Shown one piece after another: positions 19,165 to 28,327 of a DNA stretch of 64,000 nt. Below the pieces are notes generated by a model. The model saw only the letters and a list, made by a program, of their open reading frames with translations, did not search any database and had not been told where the DNA came from. How positions within the stretch are numbered: the first letter of the stretch is position 1; each line of letters starts with the position of its first letter. The DNA lies in contig JBAKBP010000208.1 in assembly GCA_037953745.1 (NCBI GenBank), positions 248,001 through 312,000 on the forward strand, in the 5' to 3' direction. The position numbers and the translations under genes are program-made. The stretch is from Lithodes maja (Eukaryota; Arthropoda; Malacostraca; Decapoda; Lithodidae).

Positions 19165-22100
19165 ATGGGGATACTTTAAAGCCTTTGTTACCATCAGGGG
19201 TATTTAGAAACCTTTAGTTTAGTTACTTCAACCTCTGCAGTTGTCTTTGAGTTAGCTGTGTTGAGCCTATTGGGGATACTTTAAAGCCTTTGTTACCATC
19301 AGGGGTATTTAGAAACCTTTAGTTTAGTTACTTCAACCTCTGCATTTGTCTTTGAGTTAGCTGTGTTGAGCCTATTGGGGATACTTTAAAGCCTTTGTTA
19401 CCATCAGGGGTATTTAGAAACCTTTAGTTTAGTTACTTCAACCTCTGCAGTTGTCTTTGAGTTAGCTGTGTTGAGCCTATTGGGGATACTTTAAAGCCTT
19501 TGTTACCATCAGGGGTATTTAGAAACCTTTAGTTTAGTTACTTCAACCTCTGCAGTTGTCTTTGAGTTAGCTGTGTTGAGCCTATTGGGGATACTTTAAA
19601 GCCTTTGTTACCATCAGGGGTATTTAGAAACCTTTAGTTTAGTTACTTCAACCTCTGCAGTTGTCTTTGAGTTAGCTGTGTTGAGCCTATTGGGGATACT
19701 TTAAAGCCTTTGTTACCATCAGGGGTATTTAGAAACCTTTAGTTTAGTTACTTCAACCTCTGCAGTTGTCTTTGAGTTAGCTGTGTTGAGCCTATTGGGG
19801 ATACTTTAAAGCCTTTGTTACCATCAGGGGTATTTATAAACCTTTAGTTTAGTTACTTCAACCTCTGCAGTTGTCTTTGAGTTAGCTGTGTTGAGCCTAT
19901 TGGGGATACTTTAAAGCCTTTGTTACCATCAGGGGTATTTAGAAACCTTTAGTTTAGTTACTTCAACCTCTGCAGTTGTCTTTGAGTTAGCTGTGTTGAG
20001 CCTATTGGGGATACTTTAAAGCCTTTGTTACCATCAGGGGTATTTAGAAACCTTTAGTTTAGTTACTTCAACCTCTGCAGTTGTCTTTGAGTTAGCTGTG
20101 TTGAGCCTATTGGGGATACTTTAAAGCCTTTGTTACCATCAGGGGTATTTAGAAACCTTTAGTTTAGTTACTTCAACCTCTGCAGTTGTCTTTGAGTTAG
20201 CTGTGTTGAGCCTATTGGGGATACTTTAAAGCCTTTGTTACCATCAGGGGTATTTAGAAACCTTTAGTTTAGTTACTTCAACCTCTGCAGTTGTCTTTGA
20301 GTTAGCTGTGTTGAGCCTATTGGGGATACTTTAAAGCCTTTGTTACCATCAGGGGTATTTAGAAACCTTTAGTTTAGTTACTTCAACCTCTGCAGTTGTC
20401 TTTGAGTTAGCTGTGTTGAGCCTATTGGGGATACTTTAAAGCCTTTGTTACCATCAGGGGTATTTAAAAACCTTTAGTTTAGTTACTTCAACCTCTGCAG
20501 TTGTCTTTGAGTTAGCTGTGTTGAGCCTATTGGGGATACTTTAAAGCCTTTGTTACCATCAGGGGTATTTATAAACCTTTAGTTTAGTTACTTCAACCTC
20601 TGCAGTTGTCTTTGAGTTAGCTGTGTTGAGCCTATTGGGGATACTTTAAAGCCTTTGTTACCATCAGGGGTATTTAGAAACCTTTAGTTTAGTTACTTCA
20701 ACCTCTGCAGTTGTCTTTGAGTTAGCTGTGTTGAGCCTATTGGGGATACTTTAAAGCCTTTGTTACCATCAGGGGTATTTAAAAACCTTTAGTTTAGTTA
20801 CTTCAACCTCTGCAGTTGTCTTTGAGTTAGCTGTGTTGAGCCTATTGGGGATACTTTAAAGCCTTTGTTACCATCAGGGGTATTTATAAACCTTTAGTTT
20901 AGTTACTTCAACCTCTGCAGTTGTCTTTGAGTTAGCTGTGTTGAGCCTATTGGGGATACTTTAAAGCCTTTGTTACCATCAGGGGTATTTAGAAACCTTT
21001 AGTTTAGTTACTTCAACCTCTGCAGTTGTCTTTGAGTTAGCTGTGTTGAGCCTATTGGGGATACTTTAAAGCCTTTGTTACCATCAGGGGTATTTAGAAA
21101 CCTTTAGTTTAGTTACTTCAACCTCTGCAGTTGTCTTTGAGTTAGCTGTGTTGAGCCTATTGGGGATACTTTAAAGCCTTTGTTACCATCAGGGGTATTT
21201 AGAAACCTTTAGTTTAGTTACTTCAACCTCTGCAGTTGTCTTTGAGTTAGCTGTGTTGAGCCTATTGGGGATACTTTAAAGCCTTTGTTACCATCAGGGG
21301 TATTTAGAAACCTTTAGTTTAGTTACTTCAACCTCTGCAGTTGTCTTTGAGTTAGCTGTGTTGAGCCTATTGGGGATACTTTAAAGCCTTTGTTACCATC
21401 AGGGGTATTTAGAAACCTTTAGTTTAGTTACTTCAACCTCTGCAGTTGTCTTTGAGTTAGCTGTGTTGAGCCTATTGGGGATACTTTAAAGCCTTTGTTA
21501 CCATCAGGGGTATTTAGAAACCTTTAGTTTAGTTACTTCAACCTCTGCAGTTGTCTTTGAGTTAGCTGTGTTGAGCCTATTGGGGATACTTTAAAGCCTT
21601 TGTTACCATCAGGGGTATTTAGAAACCTTTAGTTTAGTTACTTCAACCTCTGCAGTTGTCTTTGAGTTAGCTGTGTTGAGCCTATTGGGGATACTTTAAA
21701 GCCTTTGTTACCATCAGGGGTATTTAGAAACCTTTAGTTTAGTTACTTCAACCTCTGCATTTGTCTTTGAGTTAGCTGTGTTGAGCCTATTGGGGATACT
21801 TTAAAGCCTTTGTTACCATCAGGGGTATTTAGAAACCTTTAGTTTAGTTACTTCAACCTCTGCAGTTGTCTTTGAGTTAGCTGTGTTGAGCCTATTGGGG
21901 ATACTTTAAAGCCTTTGTTACCATCAGGGGTATTTAGAAACCTTTAGTTTAGTTACTTCAACCTCTGCAGTTGTCTTTGAGTTAGCTGTGTTGAGCCTAT
22001 TGGGGATACTTTAAAGCCTTTGTTACCATCAGGGGTATTTAGAAACCTTTAGTTTAGTTACTTCAACCTCTGCAGTTGTCTTTGAGTTAGCTGTGTTGAG

Positions 22101-23146
22101 CCTATTGGGGATACTTTAAAGCCTTTGTTACCATCAGGGGTATTTATAAACCTTTAGTTTAGTTACTTCAACCTCTGCAGTTGTCTTTGAGTTAGGTGTG
22201 TTGAGCCTATTGGGGATACTTTAAAGCCTTTGTTACCATCAGGGGTATTTAGAAACCTTTAGTTTAGTTAGTTCAACCTCTGCAGTTGTCTTTGAGTTAG
22301 CTGTGTTGAGCCTATTGGGGATACTTTAAAGCCTTTGTTACCATCAGGGGTATTTAGAAACCTTTAGTTTAGTTACTTCAACCTCTGCAGTTGTCTTTGA
22401 GTTAGCTGTGTTGAGCCTATTGGGGATACTTTAAAGCCTTTGTTACCATCAGGGGTATTTAGAAACCTTTAGTTTAGTTACTTCAACCTCTGCAGTTGTC
22501 TTTGAGTTAGCTGTGTTGAGCCTATTGGGGATACTTTAAAGCCTTTGTTACCATCAGGGGTATTTAGAAACCTTTAGTTTAGTTACTTCAACCTCTGCAG
22601 TTGTCTTTGAGTTAGCTGTGTTGAGCCTATTGGGGATACTTTAAAGCCTTTGTTACCATCAGGGGTATTTAGAAACCTTTAGTTTAGTTACTTCAACCTC
22701 TGCAGTTGTCTTTGAGTTAGCTGTGTTGAGCCTATTGGGGATACTTTAAAGCCTTTGTTACCATCAGGGGTATTTAGAAACCTTTAGTTTAGTTACTTCA
22801 ACCTCTGCAGTTGTCTTTGAGTTAGCTGTGTTGAGCCTATTGGGGATACTTTAAAGCCTTTGTTACCATCAGGGGTATTTAGAAACCTTTAGTTTAGTTA
22901 CTTCAACCTCTGCAGTTGTCTTTGAGTTAGCTGTGTTGAGCCTATTGGGGATACTTTAAAGCCTTTTGTTACCATCAGGGGTATTTAGAAACCTTTAGTT
23001 TAGTTACTTCAACCTCTGCAGTTGTCTTTGAGTTAGCTGTGTTGAGCCTATTGGGGATACTTTAAAGCCTTTGTTACCATCAGGGGTATTTAGAAACCTT
23101 TAGTTTAGTTACTTCAACCTCTGCAGTTGTCTTTGAGTTAGCTGTG
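19165..23146. repeat. 105-bp satellite array, about 38 units
   Basis: Head-to-tail 105-bp units containing TGGGGATACTTTAAAGCC, ACCATCAGGGGTATTTAG and GTTACTTCAACCTCTGCAG. Units differ by rare single bases only (TATTTATAAAC, TATTTAAAAAC, GCATTTG; one extra T near 22964). A lone, non-amplified and more diverged unit is found at about 53113-53205 on the opposite strand. The sequence to the right of the array (GGGCAGAAAACTAATTTTGG) matches the flank of that lone unit. Confidence 0.96.
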
Positions 23147-23350
23147 GGCAGAAAACTAATTTTGGAGAGGTAATTATAAGAGTGAGAGAACTCTATTTCT
23201 TATTGCTAATCTGGCAACCTCTGCGTCATAAAAACGTGAAAGGGTTAATAGGATGCAGAGACAGTGGTTTCATATTTTTCCATTAGATAGGGGCCTATAG
23301 ATAAATTAGCTGCTAAGGGATTCAATTTACCGTCAGATGAAATGAAACCG
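23147..23350. repeat. Array flank, family P-like end and family W end
   Basis: 23147-23200 matches the flank of the lone unit at 53050-53110. GAAAGGGTTAA at about 23238 resembles a family P right end. 23245-23350 is family W in minus orientation, with the terminal TTCAATTTACCGTCAGATGA. Confidence 0.55.
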
Positions 23351-23394
23351 TATATAGCTATTCCCTTTTCCAAGTAAACAAACTCTTGAACATT

Positions 23395-23560
23395 AACCTC
23401 TATAACTCGCTAACTACTAGAGTACCGTAATCGAGCTAAACTTTCTACCATTTGGGAAGGGTCAGCCAGGGAATAAGTGTGGAAAATCAAAGCCCCCTTT
23501 TGAGTTACCGGTACACGATATCTGGCCTACCTATACAGAACATGGTATATCAACTTCTAA
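23395..23560 (+). repeat. Family R copy
   Basis: It shows CTCTATAACTCG, ACTAGAGTACCGTAATCGAG, TTTCTACCATTTGGGAAGGG and CAGCCAGGGAATAAGTGTGG in family order. Confidence 0.6.
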
Positions 23561-23634
23561 GGTTAACTATACAGTATTTATTAGTTGTTACCTAAATTAA
23601 TAGCCTATACATTTTAGTGCCCGATACGCGTGAT

Positions 23635-23800
23635 CCCTCCACACACACTCTCTCTCTCTCTCATTTCACCCCCCCCCCTTCCTCTTTCTACACGTCGACA
23701 CCTCTTTTCCCCCTCCCTTCCTCCCTTTTCACACCCTCCCTCCCTTATCTCCATTCCCCCCACCCCCTTCCAACCCTCTCCCTCCCTCCCAAATTCACTC
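23635..23800. repeat. Pyrimidine-rich low-complexity tract
   Basis: C/T-rich on the + strand, including (TC)n and C runs. The short reading frames across it are low-complexity. Confidence 0.75.
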
Positions 23801-23867
23801 TATAGCCATTTTTTTAATATTAGGCTACAGAGGTTAGGGTTCACGATTTTTGTTATACCTATTATAC

Positions 23868-23999
23868 CTAATTATAAGGCCGAATTATAGGCTCAACTCA
23901 CTAATACTATGAGGACTAACCTCACCAAAATGGTCAGGTCAACAAAAGGAGTCTGCAGAGAGCCCAATGGCCCACACCCGGCAGATCCCCCTCACAAAT
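23868..23999 (-). mobile_element. Diverged CR1 LINE B-type 3' UTR fragment
   Basis: It aligns by eye with LINE B 11090-11210: AATTATAGGCTCAAC, CTAATACTATGAGGA, ACCTCACCAAAATGG, GGAGTCTGCAGAG and GCAGATCCCCCT. It is clearly older than LINE B. Confidence 0.75.
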
Positions 24000-24002
24000 A
24001 TA

Positions 24003-24003
24003 C

Positions 24004-24038
<35 letters not shown>
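24003..24038. repeat. (AC)n microsatellite
   Basis: About 18 AC dinucleotides separating two CR1-derived fragments in opposite orientation. Confidence 0.95.
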
Positions 24039-24040
<2 letters not shown>

Positions 24041-24041
<1 letters not shown>

Positions 24042-24455
24042 GATGATAGCTAGCCTTAGAGACCTGCCTTATGAGGAAAGATTGGAGAGGCTAAAGCTGC
24101 CAACGCTGAGGGAGAGGAGAGAGAGAGGTGACATGATCATGATGTTTAAGTGTGTGAAAGGTTTTGAGAAGATCGACAAGGGAGATTTTGTGGTGAGGGA
24201 CGAGGGAAGAACCAGGGGTCATGATTGTAAGTTGAGGACAGTTATATGCAAGTCTGATGTAAGAAAGTTCAGCTTCCCGTATAGAAGCATTGAGTGTTGG
24301 AATAAGTTGGATGGGGAGGTGGTGGGAGCAAGAAATATCCAAACTTTTAAAGCAAAATTGGATAAATGTAGAGAGAGAGACAGGACAACACGAGCTTAGG
24401 CTCAAATCCTGTATACTACAATTAGGTGAGTACAATTAGGTGAGTACACACACAC
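24041..24455 (+). mobile_element. Third CR1 family: 5'-truncated 3' end
   Basis: A 119-codon open stretch (24043-24399) followed by a short UTR and the tail ACAATTAGGTGAGT repeated twice, then (AC)n. The protein piece contains LRDLPYEERLERLKLPTLRE and RRERGDMI, then CWNKLDGEVV, matching in order the C-terminal ends of LINE B (LPYKERLKKLGLHSLERRR) and LINE C ORF2. Divergence from both is large, so it is a separate CR1 family. It lacks RT and endonuclease and is non-functional; the break is at the (AC)n tract. Confidence 0.85.
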
Positions 24456-24556
24456 ACAAGCGGTGGTGTGTTTATCGGTACACACGTTAATTATGCATGC
24501 TTACAAGTACATTTTTCGATTTTTAAACCTAAATATAACTAGCTAGATTATAAAAC

Positions 24557-24577
24557 TTAACCTAACCTAACCTAACT
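24557..24577 (-). repeat. Short telomere-like (TTAGG)n motif
   Basis: TTAACCTAACCTAACCTAAC on + is four TTAGG units on the complement, the usual arthropod telomere repeat. It is too short to be more than an interstitial trace and could be chance. Confidence 0.5.
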
Positions 24578-24716
24578 TACTTAACTTAACCGAAAACATT
24601 CCATTTCAACGCATTTTAAAGAGGTGTGTACACTTAAAATGTCGCCCCAAACCTCGTGTACCTGCAAACCTACATATTTAGTCAATTTTGTATTTTTAAG
24701 CTCACCATCGCTTGTC

Positions 24717-24739
24717 CACACACACACACACACAATACA

Positions 24740-24776
<37 letters not shown>
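24717..24776. repeat. (CA)n and (TA)n microsatellites
   Basis: CA repeats at about 24717-24733 and a TA run at about 24740-24776. Confidence 0.9.
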
Positions 24777-24779
<3 letters not shown>

Positions 24780-24847
24780 AAAACAGCGATCACGCCCCAC
24801 GTGCACATCAGCAATCAGACACCCATTTAGTTACCAACACTATCTAT

Positions 24848-24925
24848 TCTATAGGCTATACTCAGGCACATACCGCTATGGGGGTGGCCGACTCGAGACA
24901 GAGCCCGAACAGGGACATTCATTAT
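24848..24925 (-). mobile_element. Family U SINE 3' fragment
   Basis: TATACTCAGGCACATACCGC, GGGGGTGGCCGACTCGAGAC and AGAGCCCGAACAGGGACAT match the (TAGA)-tail side of family U. Confidence 0.65.
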
Positions 24926-24934
24926 AAGTAGGCC

Positions 24935-25330
24935 AACATTTTGATCATTAACCTGTTGTACCTTAAAGAGGACTATTTTCCATTCATTATAAGTAGGCCA
25001 GAAATTGTACCGGTAACCCCCTAACCTCTGTAATTCAAATTGGGCTAGAGCAAATGGGCGGTAAATTTCCACACCTAAGCCTTAGCTGACTCTTCCCAAA
25101 TGGTGAGAATATTACCATAGTTCGATTACTCTATAGTAGTTTTTGAGTTACAGAGGTTAGAGGTCCAAATGTCTGTCCTACCTATAATAGATTATAGAGC
25201 TTAAATTCTCATTACTGTCATTTGGGAAGAGTCAGTCAGGGAATAGACGTGGAGATTTGCAGTCCACTTGCTCTAGCCCTTTTTGAGTAATAGGGGTTAG
25301 GGCCTACCTATTTGGAACAGGCTATAGGCT
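24935..25330. repeat. Two adjacent family R copies in opposite orientation
   Basis: About 24990-25130 reads family R on the minus strand (CCAAATGGTGAGAATATTAC). About 25135-25330 reads it on the plus strand (CATTTGGGAAGAGTCAGTCA, GCTCTAGCCCTTTTTGAG). Together they form a large imperfect inverted repeat. Confidence 0.6.
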
Positions 25331-25389
25331 AGTGCTGAACCCTTTCAATTCTAACTTCCATTCATGGTTAACCATGTGTTGTATTCATA

Positions 25390-25517
25390 ATGAGGAGAGA
25401 GAGAGAGAAAGACTAGCAAGCACGCACGTGGAGAAAGAGCTGGTCATTGGACAGTGATAATGTAGGCTATAACGTATTTTTTCACTTTGACCAGCATCAT
25501 ATGTTCATAATGTTAAA

Positions 25518-25597
<80 letters not shown>

Positions 25598-25608
25598 CAG
25601 TAGTTAGT
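25390..25608. repeat. (GA)n and (TTAG)n microsatellites
   Basis: GA tracts at 25393-25409 and about 25523-25550; GTTA tetranucleotides run from about 25551 to 25600. The tetranucleotide is not the TTAGG telomere unit. Confidence 0.9.
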
Positions 25609-25654
25609 TTAACCGTCACGATACACATTTTAAAATAAAATTCGTTCAAATATT

Positions 25655-25916
25655 TGGTCCGAAGGAAGATTTTAGATTTTAAGATGTTTCACCTCATTAG
25701 TTTGTTGATAATAGGACGCCTCCACCCTTCACCCCTATTCAAGTGTCGATTATTTCTGGGCAAGCGATAGCGAGCCTGTAGCTTATAAGAAATCAGCTTT
25801 CGGTGGGACATTTGTATATAGTACAAATTTAGTTTGAATGGGGTATGGGTAGACATTTATAAGGAAGTCTAGGAAGGCGTTTTTGTTAGCCAAGGGGACA
25901 AACTGAAATACAATCC
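25655..25916 (-). repeat. Family Q MITE, degraded
   Basis: TTTTAAGATGTTTCACCTCA, CAAGTGTCGATTATTTCTGG, GCGATAGCGAGCCTGTAG and GGAAGTCTAGGAAGGCGTTT match family Q in reverse. It closely resembles the copy at 9990-10275, suggesting a subfamily. Confidence 0.65.
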
Positions 25917-26100
25917 TTAACCCATTCAGTACCGGTGACGTCCTTTTCATCATATGCGGTATACTAATAGACGATTTTATTCAGTTTAGGAAGGATCTGT
26001 GGTAGATCAACGGATTAGATGCGATTGTCTGTAGGCTAGCCTGTTAATTGTTAAAGGTCCTTCCTAAGCTGAATAAAATCGCCAGTACTGTATGGGTTAG
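25917..26100. repeat. Family P palindromic MITE
   Basis: TTAACCCATTCAGTACCGGT at the left; TAAGCTGAATAAAATCG and ACTGTATGGGTTAG at the right (TTAA mutated to TTAG). The inner arms CAGTTTAGGAAGGATCT and AGGTCCTTCCTAAGCTG pair well. Confidence 0.8.
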
Positions 26101-26271
26101 TACTAATATAAGAAAATATGCTGGAGGGGCTGAGTACGATCGTGTGTGCAGTATTATTCTTAATTAGAGCAACTTTCTTTTCCATCTCGCTGCTAACAGT
26201 TTGTGAAATTTGGGTAGATCAGTTAATTCGTAAATGGAGGTTTAATTGATGCATGACAAGCTAGATATAGG

Positions 26272-26471
26272 TAGCGCCAACGAACATGACAATTATCTCG
26301 ATCCTTGACCTCTTCGTAACTCAAAAGAACCTTGAGCAAACTGGCTGTAAATTTCCACACATATTTCCTGGTGGACTTTTCCCAAATGATAGCAATGTCA
26401 GCCTGATTGCTTTCATACATTTTGAGTTATAAGAAAAGGGGTCCAGATTATTGTCAAGTTCGTTGGCGCTA
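26272..26471. repeat. Family R MITE with TAGCGCCAACGAAC terminal repeats
   Basis: The left end is TAGCGCCAACGAACATGACA and the right end, read in reverse, is TAGCGCCAACGAACTTGACA. The inverted repeat extends outward by TATAGG on both sides. About 200 bp in total, no coding frame. 26507-26580 to the right is a family V fragment (CGATTCATTTGAGCCCATCC, TAGATAGAGAGATAG). Confidence 0.85.
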
Positions 26472-26651
26472 CCTATAATCGAGTGAGTTGTCTCGGTATG
26501 TGGAAGCATAGGAAGGCGATTCATTTGAGCCCATCCCCTCTCGGGGATTACTGCTTCTGGCAATAGATAGAGAGATAGAACTTCATAAAAAATACTACCC
26601 CACCAAAAATAGTAGATTGATTAATAAGTGTAGTATCAAGACTGTTGATAG

Positions 26652-26745
26652 TTAAGGGGAGGTTTTTGTTTGTTCCCTAGACCTCAATCAAGCACACCTC
26701 AATTACACCCTCTAGACCCCCTTTCAAGATAAATTTGTAAATGTT
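26652..26745 (+). repeat. Family Q MITE left end
   Basis: TTAAGGGGAGGTTTTTGTTT, CCCTAGACCTCAATCAAGC and TTTCAAGATAAATTTGTAAA are the left third of family Q, broken before the hairpin block. Confidence 0.7.
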
Positions 26746-26904
26746 TCGTTATTGTGCAGTCTCTTAAATTACACAGGCTGGATATTATATATTAATTGAA
26801 CCCCCATATACAAATATACTGGTCTACCCTCGGTGATATTCAGTCCATATGTTGGGTCAAATGGGGTCATTTTATTTGTAAGAGGAATAAAAGGAATTGA
26901 GGGC

Positions 26905-26945
26905 CATTTATTTATTTATTTATTTTATTTATTTATTTGTTTCAA
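26905..26945. repeat. (TTTA)n microsatellite
   Basis: TTTA repeats with one extra T. 26946-27135 that follows is AT-rich without recognisable features. Confidence 0.85.
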
Positions 26946-27139
26946 ACATATTTTCTGTTTTTGTACAGCAAATACAAAATCTAATATATATTAGTTAAAG
27001 CTGGTGGTTTGTATTATGATAAGCACCAGGCCTCCACGTCAGAGGATTAAATAGCGCTCATATTATGTCTAAGCAGGTATTTTTCTTGTTACGGACTATA
27101 CCTATAATTAATATGATACTAGGCTAGAAATCTTCACCC

Positions 27140-27300
27140 ATAGTCTATTATAACTAACAGAACGATATTTCTAACATTTAAGAAGAGTCAACCAAGTAGA
27201 GAGTTACAGTCTGTTTGCTCTAGCCCTTTTTGAGTTTTTGAGTTTTGAGTTTATGGGTCAAGAATTCTGGTCTAGTTACAGTGAAAAGACTGACTACAAA
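27140..27300 (+). repeat. Family R fragment
   Basis: TATTTCTAACATTTAAGAAG, GAGTTACAGTCTGTTTGCTC and AGCCCTTTTTGAG keep family R order. 27301-27600 beyond it is AT-rich and unassigned. Confidence 0.5.
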
Positions 27301-27614
27301 TATAAAATTAAGCTAAATTAACCCAAATTTGTTTTGTAGGATTTAAGCTGAAAACTTGACTGGAGAAATTGGCCCTATGTGTGTATTTACTATTTTGATA
27401 GTTAAGTGTTATCTGGAAGTGAATATCATTACATTGTTATAACTAGGCTTTAATGGCTACTTTCTCGTAGTGTTGACATTGCAAACAATAAAGCCTATCT
27501 ATTTTTATGCCATGTTTTAATTTCCGCATATCAATTCACATTTCATATATACATATTCTTTAAGACAGTGATCCATAAAAAGTATGTCAGTGGCTGAATT
27601 GTACTTTTCCCTTT

Positions 27615-27863
27615 ATACATACATACATACATACAATGGTTTAACGTCATTTTCTATGAGTAGCGCCAACGAACTTGATAATAAACTTGACTCCTTAACT
27701 TCTTATAACTCAAAATTAATGTAAGCAATCGGGCTGACATTTCTATCATTTGGGAAGAGTCCACCAGCAAATAAGTGTGGATATTTATAGCTAGTTTGCT
27801 CTAGACCCTTTTGAGTTACGAAGAGGTCAGAGGTGGAGATTATTGTCAAGTTCGTTGGCGCTA
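27615..27863. repeat. (ATAC)n and complete family R MITE
   Basis: (ATAC)n at 27615-27636. A 203-bp element lies at 27661-27863 with near-perfect termini TAGCGCCAACGAACTTGATA and the inverse at the right (TCAAGTTCGTTGGCGCTA). It is the sister of 26272-26471. Confidence 0.85.
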
Positions 27864-28296
27864 TTATTACTGTATTGTATAAGTGTAAAATAGTGACACG
27901 CTATGACCTGTATACAAGAAGGTGTGGCTTGCAACTCTATCCAGTACAGTGATGCTTGGGTACATGAAGATAATATGTAGTGCTGCGAGAGACAGACTAA
28001 GTATATATAGACTGGGTATAAGGTTACGTCGGGAGGATTACACTCAAATGCCGCTCGAAACCGTTGGAGAATATAGAAACCCTCTTTCGCTATCTGCGCC
28101 GTTGATGGAATCCCCTCGTAACTGGTTGATGAGCCATGTCACTTGATGGGAACGCTGATCATTCACATAATGTGGCTAACATGTTGGTCAGAAAATGAAT
28201 CTTTGCTGGAAAGTGTATCAGGTCAGTGATCAGTTAATACATTTCAGCATGTCAAGGTGGTTGGCAAAATAGCCCGGAGCGCCACTAAGGAAATGC
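27864..28296. other. Unassigned, possibly unique host sequence
   Basis: Higher GC than its surroundings on the left. A 75-codon open stretch (27922-28146 +) has no recognisable domain. A TATATATA-like motif lies at about 28002. It forms the left flank of the LINE D insertion site. I do not call a gene. Confidence 0.3.
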
Positions 28297-28327
28297 GGTC
28301 CTGTACAGTTGTTGTTGTTGTTGTTCC

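Noticed and set aside
24557..24577. Telomere or subtelomere
   Set aside because: Only four TTAGG units; surrounding sequence is ordinary. Too short to imply a chromosome end.
25551..25600. Telomeric repeat
   Set aside because: The unit is the tetranucleotide GTTA, a plain microsatellite.
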